A stretch of DNA of 64,000 nt from Marivivens sp. (GCA_024642115.1 JAHEBU010000001.1:434001-498000), one strand, 5' to 3'; positions 42,781 to 52,002 are shown, numbered from the stretch's first letter. The notes: generated from the sequence alone by a model not told the origin. Translations and numbers: made by a program.

Positions 42781-43095
42781 ATGCCCTGGATCGACGCCAT
42801 CCCCACCGACGAAATCGACGACGAAGACGTCATGCGCTGGGACCACGAGGGCAAGACCTATGCCATCTATCAGTCGCCCGACGGCGAATTCTTCTGTACC
42901 GACGGGTTATGCACCCACGAACAGGTCCACCTCGCAGGGGGGCTCGTCATGGATTACACCATAGAATGTCCCAAACATAACGGCCAATTCGACTATCGCA
43001 CGGGCGAGGCAAAGCGCGCCCCGGTCTGCGTCAACCTTGCCACCTATCCGGTCAAGGTCGAAGGCGGGCGCGTGTTCGTCGAGGTTCCGGCATGA
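42781..43095 (+). CDS. Rieske [2Fe-2S] ferredoxin (MocE-like)
   Basis: The 104-residue single-domain Rieske protein has both ligand motifs: C-T-H in LCTHEQVHL (about residues 44-52) and C-P-K-H in ECPKHNGQFD (about 62-71). It resembles ferredoxins that feed electrons to oxygenases, such as MocE-type proteins. The oxygenase it serves is not in this window. AAAGGA lies upstream of the ATG, and it overlaps the next gene by four bases (ATGA), so the two act together. Confidence 0.85.
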   Translation: MPWIDAIPTDEIDDEDVMRWDHEGKTYAIYQSPDGEFFCTDGLCTHEQVHLAGGLVMDYTIECPKHNGQFDYRTGEAKRAPVCVNLATYPVKVEGGRVFVEVPA

Positions 43096-43883
43096 CAGGA
43101 AAACGTCCGACCGTCGCTGACATCCGCGCATTGCGGGGCGTGCGGCAACTGACGATGCTGTACGTCGAAACGGCGGAAGAGGCCGCAGCGGCAGCGGCGG
43201 CCGGAATCGACATGCTGTCGATCATTGCCCCGGTTTGGACGCCCGAGATGCGGGCAGCGGCAGGATCCTGTTTCGTGCAAGTCGGGCTGCTTTACGGGGA
43301 ACTGGTCACCGCCGAGGATTACCTGCGGGCCGCTCACGCCGCTCTCAGGATCGGCGGCGACGCAGTCTATTGCGCGGCCTCGCTGAACACTGTGCGGGCG
43401 CTGGCCGACGACGGCATCCCGGTTGTGGGCCATGTCGGCCTGATCCCGTCCAAGGCCACCTGGACCGGCGGGTTCCGCGCCGTGGGCAAGACCGCCGATC
43501 AGGCATTGGCCGTGTTCGCCCAGGTCCGCGCATTGGAAGATGCCGGAGCCTTTGGCGCCGAGATCGAGGTGGTGCCCGACCGCGTGGCCGCCGAAATCGC
43601 CAAACGGACGTCGCTGGTGCTGTTGGGCATGGGGGCCGGTCCCCATGCAGACGCACAATACCTGTTCGCCGAGGACGTGCTGGGCTGCACCCGCGGCCAT
43701 CGCCCCCGCCATGCCAAGGTCTATGCCGACTTCGCCGCCGAATACGCCCGATTGCAGACCTTGCGTGAACGGGCGTTCGAGGCGTTCAAGCGCGACGTGG
43801 ATGACGGCACCTATCCCGCCCCGCAGCACATCGTGCCGATCGAGGACGCAGAATTCGACGCCTTTCTGACCGCCTTGCCCTAG
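43092..43883 (+). CDS. PanB-like (ketopantoate hydroxymethyltransferase family) protein
   Basis: The 263-residue TIM-barrel protein follows the PanB pattern in shortened form: a first strand with TMLYVETAEEA, HVGLIPSKATWTGGFRAVGKT near residue 115-135 in part, and EIEVVPDRVAAEIAKRT near 155. True PanB uses 5,10-methylene-tetrahydrofolate. Sequence and context (Rieske protein, PurU) suggest a divergent paralogue in one-carbon metabolism rather than pantothenate synthesis. The exact reaction is not known to me. It ends on a CTAG shared with the purU stop. Confidence 0.7.
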   Translation: MTGKRPTVADIRALRGVRQLTMLYVETAEEAAAAAAAGIDMLSIIAPVWTPEMRAAAGSCFVQVGLLYGELVTAEDYLRAAHAALRIGGDAVYCAASLNTVRALADDGIPVVGHVGLIPSKATWTGGFRAVGKTADQALAVFAQVRALEDAGAFGAEIEVVPDRVAAEIAKRTSLVLLGMGAGPHADAQYLFAEDVLGCTRGHRPRHAKVYADFAAEYARLQTLRERAFEAFKRDVDDGTYPAPQHIVPIEDAEFDAFLTALP

Positions 43884-44764
43884 CCCATCCGTTCCGACGC
43901 ATAGGACCCCGGCGAGGCAGGGAACACGACAGTCTTGTTACCGCTGACAAAGACCCGGTGATGGATATGGGCGTGAATGGCGCGGGCCAGCACCTGCGCC
44001 TCGACATCGCGACCCAGCGAAACGTAATCCTCGGGCGACTGGGCGTGGGTGATCCGCACGGTGTCCTGTTCGATGATCGGCCCCTCGTCCAGATCAGCGG
44101 TCACATAGTGGGCGGTCGCCCCGATCAGCTTTACCCCCCGCTCAAACGCCTGTTTATAGGGGTTGGCCCCTTTGAAACTGGGCAGGAAGGAATGGTGGAT
44201 GTTGATGATGCGGCCCGCCATCCGTTGACAGAACGCATCGGACAGAACCTGCATGTACCGGGCCAGCACGACCAGTTCGACGCCCGATTCCTCGAGCAGG
44301 GCCAAAAGCCGCGCCTCGGCCTCGGGCTTGTTGGCGGGGGTGACCTTGATGTGGTGGAAGGGGATGTCGTGGTTCACGACCACCTTTTGGTAGGTCAGGT
44401 GGTTCGAGACAACGCCGACGATATCCACGGGCAGCGCGCCAATCCGCCAGCGATACAGAAGGTCATTCAGGCAATGGCCAAAGTTGGAGACCATCAGCAG
44501 AACCTTGACCCGGGCGGCACTGTCGCGGATCGCCCAGTCCATCCCGAACTCTGCCGCGATGGGGTCAAAGCCGCCGCTCAGATCCGCATGGGTTGCACCT
44601 GTCTCAGAGGTGAACGTGACCCGCATGAAGAACCGACCTGTAGCCATGTCGTCGAACTGCGAACTGTCGGTCAGGTTGCAGCCGGTATCGGCCAGAAAAT
44701 TGGCGATGGCCGCGACGATGCCGCGGCGCGAAACGCAGGCAACCGTGAGGATGTAAGTGGACAT
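43880..44764 (-). CDS. purU: formyltetrahydrofolate deformylase PurU
   Basis: The 294-residue enzyme hydrolyses 10-formyl-THF to formate and THF. It has an N-terminal ACT domain (about residues 1-85, opening YILTVACVSRRGIVAAI) and a formyltransferase-type catalytic domain with NIHHSFLPSFKGANPY (active-site His and the Ser-Phe-Lys-Gly loop) and the catalytic Asp in the ATAHYVTADLDEGPII segment. The ATG at 44764 starts the ACT domain. The formate it releases could be used by the Fds enzyme encoded nearby. Confidence 0.9.
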   Translation of the reverse strand: MSTYILTVACVSRRGIVAAIANFLADTGCNLTDSSQFDDMATGRFFMRVTFTSETGATHADLSGGFDPIAAEFGMDWAIRDSAARVKVLLMVSNFGHCLNDLLYRWRIGALPVDIVGVVSNHLTYQKVVVNHDIPFHHIKVTPANKPEAEARLLALLEESGVELVVLARYMQVLSDAFCQRMAGRIINIHHSFLPSFKGANPYKQAFERGVKLIGATAHYVTADLDEGPIIEQDTVRITHAQSPEDYVSLGRDVEAQVLARAIHAHIHHRVFVSGNKTVVFPASPGSYASERMG

Positions 44765-44874
44765 GAAGGGATTCCAAAGCTGGAGGATGGGTGCATGTTG
44801 CACCCGCAGCATCCTGTCACAAGGGCGATCCCGACGCCTTTCGCACCGGCGGCGACATACGGGTCAACAAGGGC

Positions 44875-45477
44875 CTAAAGCAGGCTGCGTTCCTTGGCGA
44901 TCATGGCCGCGTGGGTCCGGTTGCGGGCATCCAGTTTCCGGCTCAGCGTCTTGACATGCAGCTTGATCGTGACCTCCTGAAGGTCCAGATCCCGGGCGAT
45001 TTCCTTGTTCGACTTGCCGTCGCACAGGCCGCGCAAAACGTCCGTCTCGCGCCGGGTCAAAAGACCGCCCCGGTCGGGCGGGGCTTCTTCCATGAAGCCA
45101 AACGGAGCATACACCTCGCCCGCGGCCATGAACCGGATGGCTGATACCATGGAGCGTGAAGCAAGCGTCTTTGGCACAAAGCCGGCCGCCCCCGCCTTGA
45201 TCGCTGCATCGGCAACGTCGCGCGTGGCCGAGCCCGAAATGAGCGCCACAGGCCGGCCCTGATTGGCAGCCCGCATGCGGGCCAGTCCATCCAGACCGAA
45301 CATGCCGGGCATGTTGTAGTCCAGCAGAACGACATCAAACGTCCCCGTCTTGCCGACCATATCCAACGCATCGTCCAGCGAGGCGGCGATGGACGCCTCC
45401 TTGATTCCCTCGGACAGCAGGAACGCCGCCAGAGTTTCCCGAACCAGACTGTGGTCATCTGCAATCAAAACACGCAT
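44875..45477 (-). CDS. LuxR/NarL-family response regulator
   Basis: The 200-residue protein has a receiver domain (residues 1-118; acidic pocket D7/D8, phospho-acceptor D53 in LLDYNMPG, conserved Lys in GFVPKTL). A LuxR helix-turn-helix follows (about 137-200; LTRRETDVLRGLCDGKSNKEIA). It is divergent from the secreted protein and hybrid kinase genes at 45794-48923 and is the likely final target of that phosphorelay. Its targets are unknown. Confidence 0.88.
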   Translation of the reverse strand: MRVLIADDHSLVRETLAAFLLSEGIKEASIAASLDDALDMVGKTGTFDVVLLDYNMPGMFGLDGLARMRAANQGRPVALISGSATRDVADAAIKAGAAGFVPKTLASRSMVSAIRFMAAGEVYAPFGFMEEAPPDRGGLLTRRETDVLRGLCDGKSNKEIARDLDLQEVTIKLHVKTLSRKLDARNRTHAAMIAKERSLL

Positions 45478-45793
45478 GTTTATTCCCGTCCCGACCCTGA
45501 CCTGATCCGTTCAGAAGTGACGCAATGCGGCCACAGCCGAGGGCTCGGTCATTTGATCCCGATTGTTCAACGTAAATCCCGATGTCGGTCCCCACCTTAC
45601 CGCCGCCGGTGCAAACGAATCCTTAACGGCCGCCAAGGGCTGCGCCCACAGGGCGAAGGATCAGCACCCACGATCATCCGGATAGTCAGACTATGCTAAC
45701 GACTAGGGTTGTATACGTCTGCGGGAATGCGGGCCTGCGTCAAACATGGCAATACCGGCGCCGTCACCAAAGGTCATCTCGCGGAGAGTCGCA
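45478..45793. other. divergent regulatory region of the two-component genes
   Basis: This 316-base gap separates the response regulator from the sulfite-oxidase-fold gene. It contains ATAGTC-A-GACTAT (45682-45694), a perfect 13-base dyad that may be the regulator's binding site, and a nearby TATGCT that could be a -10 element. I see no gene in it. Confidence 0.45.
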
Positions 45794-46315
45794 ATGTTCA
45801 TCACATCCATCCCCACACACCGTATTGTCGCAATTCTGGGTCTTGCCCTGTTCGGCGGCTTGGCCGCAGCACGGGACCTGCAGCAGCCGACCGGCCCGGT
45901 CATCCTGACCATCAGCGGCCAGATCAACCACAAGAATGTGGGCGACACCGCCCAGTTTGACCTGCTCATGCTGCAAGAGATCGGGGCGCAGATAGTGTCG
46001 ACCTCGACCATCTGGACGGACGGCGTTCACAGCTTTACCGGGGTCCCGCTGGATGTGCTTCTGGCGACTGTGGGCGGAACCGGGGCGACCCTGAAAGCCA
46101 CCGCAATCAACGACTACGCCATCGAAATCCCGACCGTCGACGCTGTGCCCGGCGGTCCGATCCTGGCCTACGAAATGGATGGGGCCACTATGTCGGTGCG
46201 GGACAAAGGGCCGCTTTGGATTGTCTATCCCTTTGATTCAAAGCCAGACTACCAGACAGAGGTGATCTATTCCCGATCCATCTGGCAATTGGACCGGATT
46301 GCAGTCGTCAACTGA
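45794..46315 (+). CDS. secreted sulfite-oxidase-fold protein without the metal-binding Cys
   Basis: The 173-residue protein has a signal peptide (MFITSIPTHRIVAILGLALFG, cleavage near LAAA-RD) and a domain like the molybdopterin-binding core of sulfite oxidase/YedY (segments HSFTGVPLDVLLATVG and SVRDKGPLWIVYPFD). There is no cysteine anywhere in it; the residue expected to bind molybdenum is replaced in the STIWTDG segment. It is therefore probably not a redox enzyme. The kinase gene starts seven bases after it, so a periplasmic sensory-partner role is likely. GGAGAG precedes the ATG at 45794. Confidence 0.7.
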   Translation: MFITSIPTHRIVAILGLALFGGLAAARDLQQPTGPVILTISGQINHKNVGDTAQFDLLMLQEIGAQIVSTSTIWTDGVHSFTGVPLDVLLATVGGTGATLKATAINDYAIEIPTVDAVPGGPILAYEMDGATMSVRDKGPLWIVYPFDSKPDYQTEVIYSRSIWQLDRIAVVN

Positions 46316-46322
46316 TCCAACC

Positions 46323-48923
46323 ATGCCCCACGCCCGCTCCGCCCGTCAGCGCCGTTTGGTCATTGTCCGACTTTCCCTCGCTTTTGCGGTGCTGGGGCTG
46401 TGCATGGCTACGATCCTGTTTCTGGTGTTCGATGTCCGGACAAAGATCGAAAATCAGGCGACGGCGAGTTCTGACAACGTCCAATGGACGCTAAGTCAGA
46501 TCGAGGTCGAGTATCTGCGGCTTGTCCAGGCAGCGGAATCCGCTCAGATACCGCGGGAAGATCGATGGTCCGAGGTGCGGCGGCGATTCGACGTGTTCTA
46601 CAGTCGGGTCGCCACCCTGCGTGAGGGAGGGGTATACTCAAATCTGCGCAATCAGACAGATTTTGCGGGCCAACTCGATCGGGTTAGCGCAGGACTGGAT
46701 GCACTCATCCCGATCATCGACGGACCGGACAGTCTCCTTCAACAGCAACTACCCTACCTGACCGAGAGGATCAGCACGATCGGGGGCGACGTGCGCAATC
46801 TTGGTCTGAGCGGGCTTCGGGCCTTTGCGGATGTGTCCGATGCCAGCCGTCTGGCTGTCTGGCTCACGCTGCTGCGGGTCGCAGGGCTGACCGTCGTTCT
46901 GATCGTCGCACTTCTGGGTCTCGCAGTCGTCTTGTTCCGCCTGTATCGGCTGTCGGACCGACAGGCTGTGCATAACCGCGAAACGTCCTCCCGGCTGGAG
47001 GCTATTCTGGCGTCGACGCTCGACGCGGTCATCGCCGTCGACGACAAGGGCGTGATCGTGGAATTCAACGGGGCTGCCACTGATGTCTTAGGATATTCCC
47101 AGGCCGAAGCGATCGGAACAAACATGTCCGACCTGATCGTTCCTGGGCACCTGCGGTCCGCGCACGAGGTCGGGATGGAACGGTACCGGCAAACCGGCAT
47201 CAAAAAAGTTGTCGGCAAAGGTCGGATCGAACTACAGGCGCGCCGCAAGGACGGGAGCAACTTTCCGGTCGAACTTTCGATTTCGGCGGCCCAGACCGCA
47301 GATGGCGAACTCTTTGTCTCTTTCATGCGGGACATTTCGGCGCGGGTTGCGGCAGATGCAGAACTGCTCAAGGCACGCGACGATGCGCTGGCCGGTGAAA
47401 AGGCCAAGGCAGAGCTGCTGGCAGTCATGAGCCATGAAATGCGCACACCGCTGAATGGAATGTTGGGCACCATGCAATTGATGTCGGACAGTCCGCTGAC
47501 GCGAAAGCAGCAGGATTACCTGCGGATCATGGAAACGTCGGGTAAACTGCTTCTGCACCACGTCAACGACGTTCTCGACATCAGCCGGATTGATGCGGGC
47601 AAGGTCGATATCGACCGGCGGCCCTTCGACCTCGATCTGGTCCTGACCGAAATCGTCGACAGCCAGCGAGGCGTCGCCGCCGCCAACGGCAATACACTGA
47701 CGCTCGATCTGGCGGGCATCGGCAATACAACGGTTCTGGGGGACCAGACACGTCTGCGGCAGATCCTACTCAATCTTGTTTCGAACGCGATCAAGTTCAC
47801 GCGCAACGGAACCGTTGCCATCGAAGTGGAGCCTTTGGGCAAAGCGGACCTGTTCGAATTCCGGGTATCGGACACGGGCATTGGGATTTCCGAAGCTAAC
47901 CTCACGAGAATATTCGAAGATTTCGTGACACTCGACACCTCCTATGCCCGCGATTCCGGTGGCACGGGTCTGGGCCTTGGCATCGCCAAGCGATTGGCCC
48001 GGATGATGGGTGGCGAACTGGGTGCCGAAAGCGAACAAGGCGAAGGAAGCCTGTTCTGGCTCCGCCTTCCCCTGCCCATATTGTCGGTAGCCCGCCCGGC
48101 CACCCGCAAGACCCGGTCGCGCAAGGCGCGGGCCGCCGCAACTCCTGTACGCCCCTTGGACCTGCTGGTCGTCGAAGACAACGCCATCAACCGAATGGTG
48201 GTCGAGGAAATGCTGGGCCGCGATGGGCACACGGTCACACTGGCCAACGACGGAAAGGAAGGGGTGGCAACCGCCGGCCTGCGCCGTTTCGACGCCATTC
48301 TTATGGACATTTCCATGCCCCACATGGACGGCGTTCAGGCCACAAAGATCATCCGCGGCAGCACCGGACCCAATCAGGACACGCCGATAATCGCGCTAAC
48401 CGCGCACGCCCTTCCGGACGACATCGCCAGGTTTCGGGCGGCTGGCATGCAGGACACTCTGGTCAAACCAATCAGCCGGGACCAACTGACTGCAGTTCTG
48501 TCAAGCCACAGTCAGGACATGGCGGTCGCGACCGCCCCCGCCTGCGCCCCGCCCCCTGCCCCGGCCGAGATCATCGACCGGGCCATGTTGCTGGAACGCT
48601 GCGACTCGCTCGGCTTTGAACTGGCCTCGCGCCTGTGCAATGCCTTTGTCGCAGAGGCCGACTCGGCCGTAGAGGACCTGAGCCAACCGGACCGCATGAC
48701 CGACGCCGATATCATAGCCATGGCGCACAAGATCGCCGGATCGTCAGGCATGTTCGGCGCAACAGCCTTGCATGACCTGCTCGGGCGGATCGAAACGGCA
48801 GGCAAGACGGGCCAGGCCGTCGCGATGCGTCGCCTGCTGGCCGACCTTGCCCCCATCTGGACGCAGACCCGGACGGGCATGCGCGACCTGCAAGAGGCGC
48901 ACCGCGCCGGAGCGGCGCCCTAG
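46323..48923 (+). CDS. hybrid sensor histidine kinase with PAS, receiver and HPt domains
   Basis: The 866-residue protein has two membrane helices (about residues 15-38 and 178-205) around a periplasmic helical domain of some 140 residues. A PAS domain (about 225-340) follows, then HisKA with H371 in MSHEMRTPLNG and an ATPase domain (NLVSNAIKF, DTGIGIS, GTGLGLGIAKRL). The receiver domain has D662 in ILMDISMPHMDG and the HPt domain has H802 in AHKIAGSSG. This gives a complete His-Asp-His relay that should end at the LuxR-type regulator at 44875. A TTG at 46299 is an alternative start. Confidence 0.9.
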   Translation: MPHARSARQRRLVIVRLSLAFAVLGLCMATILFLVFDVRTKIENQATASSDNVQWTLSQIEVEYLRLVQAAESAQIPREDRWSEVRRRFDVFYSRVATLREGGVYSNLRNQTDFAGQLDRVSAGLDALIPIIDGPDSLLQQQLPYLTERISTIGGDVRNLGLSGLRAFADVSDASRLAVWLTLLRVAGLTVVLIVALLGLAVVLFRLYRLSDRQAVHNRETSSRLEAILASTLDAVIAVDDKGVIVEFNGAATDVLGYSQAEAIGTNMSDLIVPGHLRSAHEVGMERYRQTGIKKVVGKGRIELQARRKDGSNFPVELSISAAQTADGELFVSFMRDISARVAADAELLKARDDALAGEKAKAELLAVMSHEMRTPLNGMLGTMQLMSDSPLTRKQQDYLRIMETSGKLLLHHVNDVLDISRIDAGKVDIDRRPFDLDLVLTEIVDSQRGVAAANGNTLTLDLAGIGNTTVLGDQTRLRQILLNLVSNAIKFTRNGTVAIEVEPLGKADLFEFRVSDTGIGISEANLTRIFEDFVTLDTSYARDSGGTGLGLGIAKRLARMMGGELGAESEQGEGSLFWLRLPLPILSVARPATRKTRSRKARAAATPVRPLDLLVVEDNAINRMVVEEMLGRDGHTVTLANDGKEGVATAGLRRFDAILMDISMPHMDGVQATKIIRGSTGPNQDTPIIALTAHALPDDIARFRAAGMQDTLVKPISRDQLTAVLSSHSQDMAVATAPACAPPPAPAEIIDRAMLLERCDSLGFELASRLCNAFVAEADSAVEDLSQPDRMTDADIIAMAHKIAGSSGMFGATALHDLLGRIETAGKTGQAVAMRRLLADLAPIWTQTRTGMRDLQEAHRAGAAP

Positions 48924-50227
48924 GCCGCGCCTTTGCCCAGGTCGAACACTTCGCCCGGAAAGAATTTGGCGAGGCGGATATCCGCGGTGCGGGCATGGCC
49001 CTCCATCCCCTCCAACCGGCTGATCCGGGCGGTCGCCTCGGCCACCGGGCGGGCAGCGTCACGGGTGGCGCGTTGCCATGTGACAGTTTTCATGAACTTG
49101 CCCACCGACAGCCCGCCGGTATAGCGTGCGGCCCCCCCGGTCGGAAGAACGTGGTTCGGACCTGCTGCCTTGTCCCCAAACGCTACAGTTGTCTCTTCAC
49201 CCAGAAACAGCGAGCCGTAGGCGGTCAGCCGACCCAGCCACCAATCCAGATCGGCACACTGAACGTGCAGATGTTCAGGGGCATATCGGTCGCTGACGTC
49301 GACCATTTCCTCGCGGTCGGCACACAGAGCCACCTCGGCATAATCAGACCAGGCGGCGCGGGCACTGTCGGCATTGACCTGAGGCAGCGCCTCGATCAGG
49401 GCGGGGACTCGGGCCATCACCGCCTGCGCCAGCGCAAGATCATCGGTGACCAGCCAGACAGGCGAGTTGTAACCATGCTCGGCCTGACCGACCAGATCGG
49501 CGGCAACGAAATCGGCATCTGCGGTCCGGTCCGCAAGGATCAGGGAATCGGTCGGCCCCGCCACCATGTCGATGCCGACCTGCCCGAACAGGATACGTTT
49601 GGCCTCGGCCACATACTGGTTGCCGGGACCGACCAGAATGTCGGCCTTGGGCAGGCCAAACAGGCCCTGCGCCATCGACGCCACGGCCTGCACCCCGCCC
49701 ATCGACAGGATCGCGTCAGCGCCGCTCAAGTCCATGGCGAACAGGATCTCTGCGGGGATACCCTTTCCCGGCTTGGGGGGCGAACAGGCGGTAATGTGGC
49801 GCACCCCGGCAACCTTGGCCGTCGTCACCGTCATGATCGCGCTGGCGATATGCGCATACCGGCCGCCCGGAACATAGCAGCCAGCAGCCCCCACCGGGAT
49901 CTGACGCTGACCCGCCATCAGGCCGGGCAGGATTTCGACTTCGGTGTCTTGGATCGTAGCCCGCTGCGCCTGGGCAAAGCGGCGGATGTTGGCGTGGGCA
50001 AATCGGATGTCGGCCTTGACCTGCTCGGGCAATGACCGGGCGGCCGCGTCCAGCGTGGCGCGGCTGACGATGATCTCGCCCTCCCACCCGTCGAACCGGG
50101 CGGCCATGGCGCGCGCGGCCCCCTCGCCCCCGTCGGCAATCTCGGCCAACAAGGCGCGGACTGCGGCGGTCACATCCGCATGGCCGGTTTCGGCGGTCCG
50201 GGTCGCCTTCTTGAGATACTCAACCAT
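48920..50227 (-). CDS. hpsN: sulfopropanediol 3-dehydrogenase HpsN (histidinol-dehydrogenase family)
   Basis: The 435-residue zinc enzyme oxidises (R)-2,3-dihydroxypropane-1-sulfonate to (R)-sulfolactate with 2 NAD. It belongs to the HisD fold but matches HpsN of Ruegeria/Roseobacter, as I recall it, over most of its length: the start [41 protein letters not shown], and the metal-site region LVGQAEHGYNS. HisD would be in a his operon. The start at 50227 gives the HpsN N-terminus; it overlaps the racemase gene by eight bases. It ends on a CTAG shared with the kinase gene stop. Confidence 0.82.
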   Translation of the reverse strand: MVEYLKKATRTAETGHADVTAAVRALLAEIADGGEGAARAMAARFDGWEGEIIVSRATLDAAARSLPEQVKADIRFAHANIRRFAQAQRATIQDTEVEILPGLMAGQRQIPVGAAGCYVPGGRYAHIASAIMTVTTAKVAGVRHITACSPPKPGKGIPAEILFAMDLSGADAILSMGGVQAVASMAQGLFGLPKADILVGPGNQYVAEAKRILFGQVGIDMVAGPTDSLILADRTADADFVAADLVGQAEHGYNSPVWLVTDDLALAQAVMARVPALIEALPQVNADSARAAWSDYAEVALCADREEMVDVSDRYAPEHLHVQCADLDWWLGRLTAYGSLFLGEETTVAFGDKAAGPNHVLPTGGAARYTGGLSVGKFMKTVTWQRATRDAARPVAEATARISRLEGMEGHARTADIRLAKFFPGEVFDLGKGAA

Positions 50228-50873
50228 CCGTAACCCCATTGGAAAAATCGACGACCATGCGGGTCAGGACATCCAGCGTGTCGATGACCCCCGGGCCCGT
50301 TAGGGCGACAAGCGAATATTCGGTGCAGGCGACCAACACCTGATCCGCCTGTGGGATCAAGGCAGCAAAGGCAGCTCTATTTGCGGGCGTCGCCCCGTCC
50401 CGCTTGATCGCGCGGATCAGGGCCAGCGCCGCGTCAGCGTCGGGATGCAGCACCTCGCGCCCGGCCAAGGCTGCATCGAACACCCCCACCTTGCGCACAG
50501 CGGGCGACGCCATCAGCGCCACCGATCCGGGGCCAAGGGCCGCGACCGACCCAGCAACCATATCCAGAAACGGAACCGAAACAGCGGCGCGGATCGCCCC
50601 GGCATAATAGTGCGCCGTGTTGCAAGGCATTGCCAAAGCCCGGGCGCCAACCGCCTCCAACCGCTGAGCCATCTGGACAAGTACTGGCTCCGGGTCCTCG
50701 CCCCTCCCTTCGATCAGGCGGGCGATGCGGCTGGGGACCTGAGGGTTCTGGTCGACGATCAGCGGCACATGATCGGCGTCATCCGTGGCAGGCACGGCGG
50801 CAATGACGCGGGCCATCAGGGCCACAGTCGCCTCTGGCCCCATTCCACCCAGAATGCCCACCTTGCGCTTCAT
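50220..50873 (-). CDS. aspartate/glutamate racemase family protein
   Basis: The 217-residue protein has the two catalytic cysteines of the Asp/Glu/hydantoin racemase family in [11 protein letters not shown] (about residues 80-90) and [11 protein letters not shown] (near 190), and the start [13 protein letters not shown]. It lies between cuyA and hpsN and overlaps both, so it is part of the sulfonate operon. It may interconvert cysteate or another amino-acid enantiomer there, but that is inference; aspartate racemase activity is equally compatible with the sequence. Confidence 0.8.
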   Translation of the reverse strand: MKRKVGILGGMGPEATVALMARVIAAVPATDDADHVPLIVDQNPQVPSRIARLIEGRGEDPEPVLVQMAQRLEAVGARALAMPCNTAHYYAGAIRAAVSVPFLDMVAGSVAALGPGSVALMASPAVRKVGVFDAALAGREVLHPDADAALALIRAIKRDGATPANRAAFAALIPQADQVLVACTEYSLVALTGPGVIDTLDVLTRMVVDFSNGVTDG

Positions 50874-51865
50874 GCAAAGGCCGAGGTGTATCCGAACAGC
50901 CCCGCCGCCCCGCCCGTATGCAGGAACACGATCCGCTCGCCCTTCTTGAATTTGCCCTTGCGGCAATAGTCGATCAGACCAGCGGCCCCTTTGCCCGAAT
51001 AGACCGGGTCCAGCAGGATCGCCTCAAGCTGGGCAAACATGCGAATGGCGTCGAGCGTATCAGCGCGGGGGATGCCATAACCTTCGCCCACATAGTCCGT
51101 ATCGGCGACCACATCTTCGCGCTTGACGCAGCCCGCAGCACCGATCTTTTCGGCGGTCTTGACGGCAAGGTTGAACACGTTCTCTTCCTGCTTGGGCTTG
51201 GGGGCGCGCACACCAAAGCCCAGCAAGGGGATATTCGCGTTGATCGCCTTGAGGCCGACGATCAGACCAGCCTGCGTGCCCGCCGATCCGGTTGCCGTGA
51301 CAATATGGTCAAAGGGCAGGCTGCGGTCGTTGAACTGGCTCACCAACTCGAACGCGCAATTGACATAGCCCAAGGCACCCGTCGGGTTGGACCCGCCACC
51401 GGGGATCGTATAGACCTTGTGACCCTTGGCGCGGTACTGGTCCGCGACCGTCTCCATCTCGGTATTCATGTCGAGCCCCGGGCCCCGCTTTTCCCGCGTC
51501 GCCCCGTGCAGATCGTCCAGAAACACGTTGCCGTTGCCATTGTAGTTCGGATCGTTCGACCCGGTCCGATCCTCCAGCAGGATGTGACAGGCCATCCCCA
51601 ACTTGGCTGCAGCGGCCGAGGTCTGGCGGGCATGATTGGACTGGGTGGCGCCTTGGGTCATCACCATGTCCGCACCCATCGCCTGCGCTTCGGCCATCAG
51701 CCATTCCAGCTTGCGCGTCTTGTTGCCGCCGGTGGACAGGCCCGTGCAATCGTCCCGCTTGATCCAGATTTCCGGCCCGCCCAGCTCGGCGCTCAGACGC
51801 GGCAGATGTTCGAGCGGGGTGGGCAGATGCGCCAGATGGATGCGGGGGAAACGGGCCAGATGCAT
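50870..51865 (-). CDS. cuyA: L-cysteate sulfo-lyase CuyA (PLP-dependent)
   Basis: The 331-residue PLP enzyme splits L-cysteate to pyruvate, ammonia and sulfite. It is in the D-cysteine desulfhydrase/ACC deaminase family and matches CuyA of Ruegeria, as I recall it, through segments such as [20 protein letters not shown] (PLP Lys in GGNKTRK, about residues 46-52), [30 protein letters not shown] and the final [14 protein letters not shown]-cysteine desulfhydrase remains an alternative, but the neighbour hpsN favours cysteate. AAAGGA lies upstream of the ATG. Confidence 0.83.
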   Translation of the reverse strand: MHLARFPRIHLAHLPTPLEHLPRLSAELGGPEIWIKRDDCTGLSTGGNKTRKLEWLMAEAQAMGADMVMTQGATQSNHARQTSAAAAKLGMACHILLEDRTGSNDPNYNGNGNVFLDDLHGATREKRGPGLDMNTEMETVADQYRAKGHKVYTIPGGGSNPTGALGYVNCAFELVSQFNDRSLPFDHIVTATGSAGTQAGLIVGLKAINANIPLLGFGVRAPKPKQEENVFNLAVKTAEKIGAAGCVKREDVVADTDYVGEGYGIPRADTLDAIRMFAQLEAILLDPVYSGKGAAGLIDYCRKGKFKKGERIVFLHTGGAAGLFGYTSAFA

Positions 51866-51950
51866 AGGATGGGGTCCTTTGGGAATTGCGGGATCGACCG
51901 CACCCTAAAGCCCTGAAAAGGGCAGGCGCAAAGGGTTTCAAGACAGGATC

Positions 51951-51981
51951 AACCCTAGTTCGGTTTTCCGAAATCAGGGTT
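51951..51981. promoter_or_regulatory. nested dyad upstream of cuyA
   Basis: AACCCT (51951-51956) and AGGGTT (51976-51981) flank a 5-bp hairpin TTCGG-TTTT-CCGAA (51959-51972). It lies about 90 bases before cuyA and just after the broken SnoaL-like gene, so it may be an operator for cuyA or a weak terminator for that gene. Confidence 0.35.
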
Positions 51982-52002
51982 CAGCATTTCCAAGGCCGAA
52001 CA

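Noticed and set aside
48920-50227. Histidinol dehydrogenase (hisD)
   Set aside because: The fold is shared, but the sequence segments and the cuyA/racemase neighbours match HpsN, and no other histidine gene is present.
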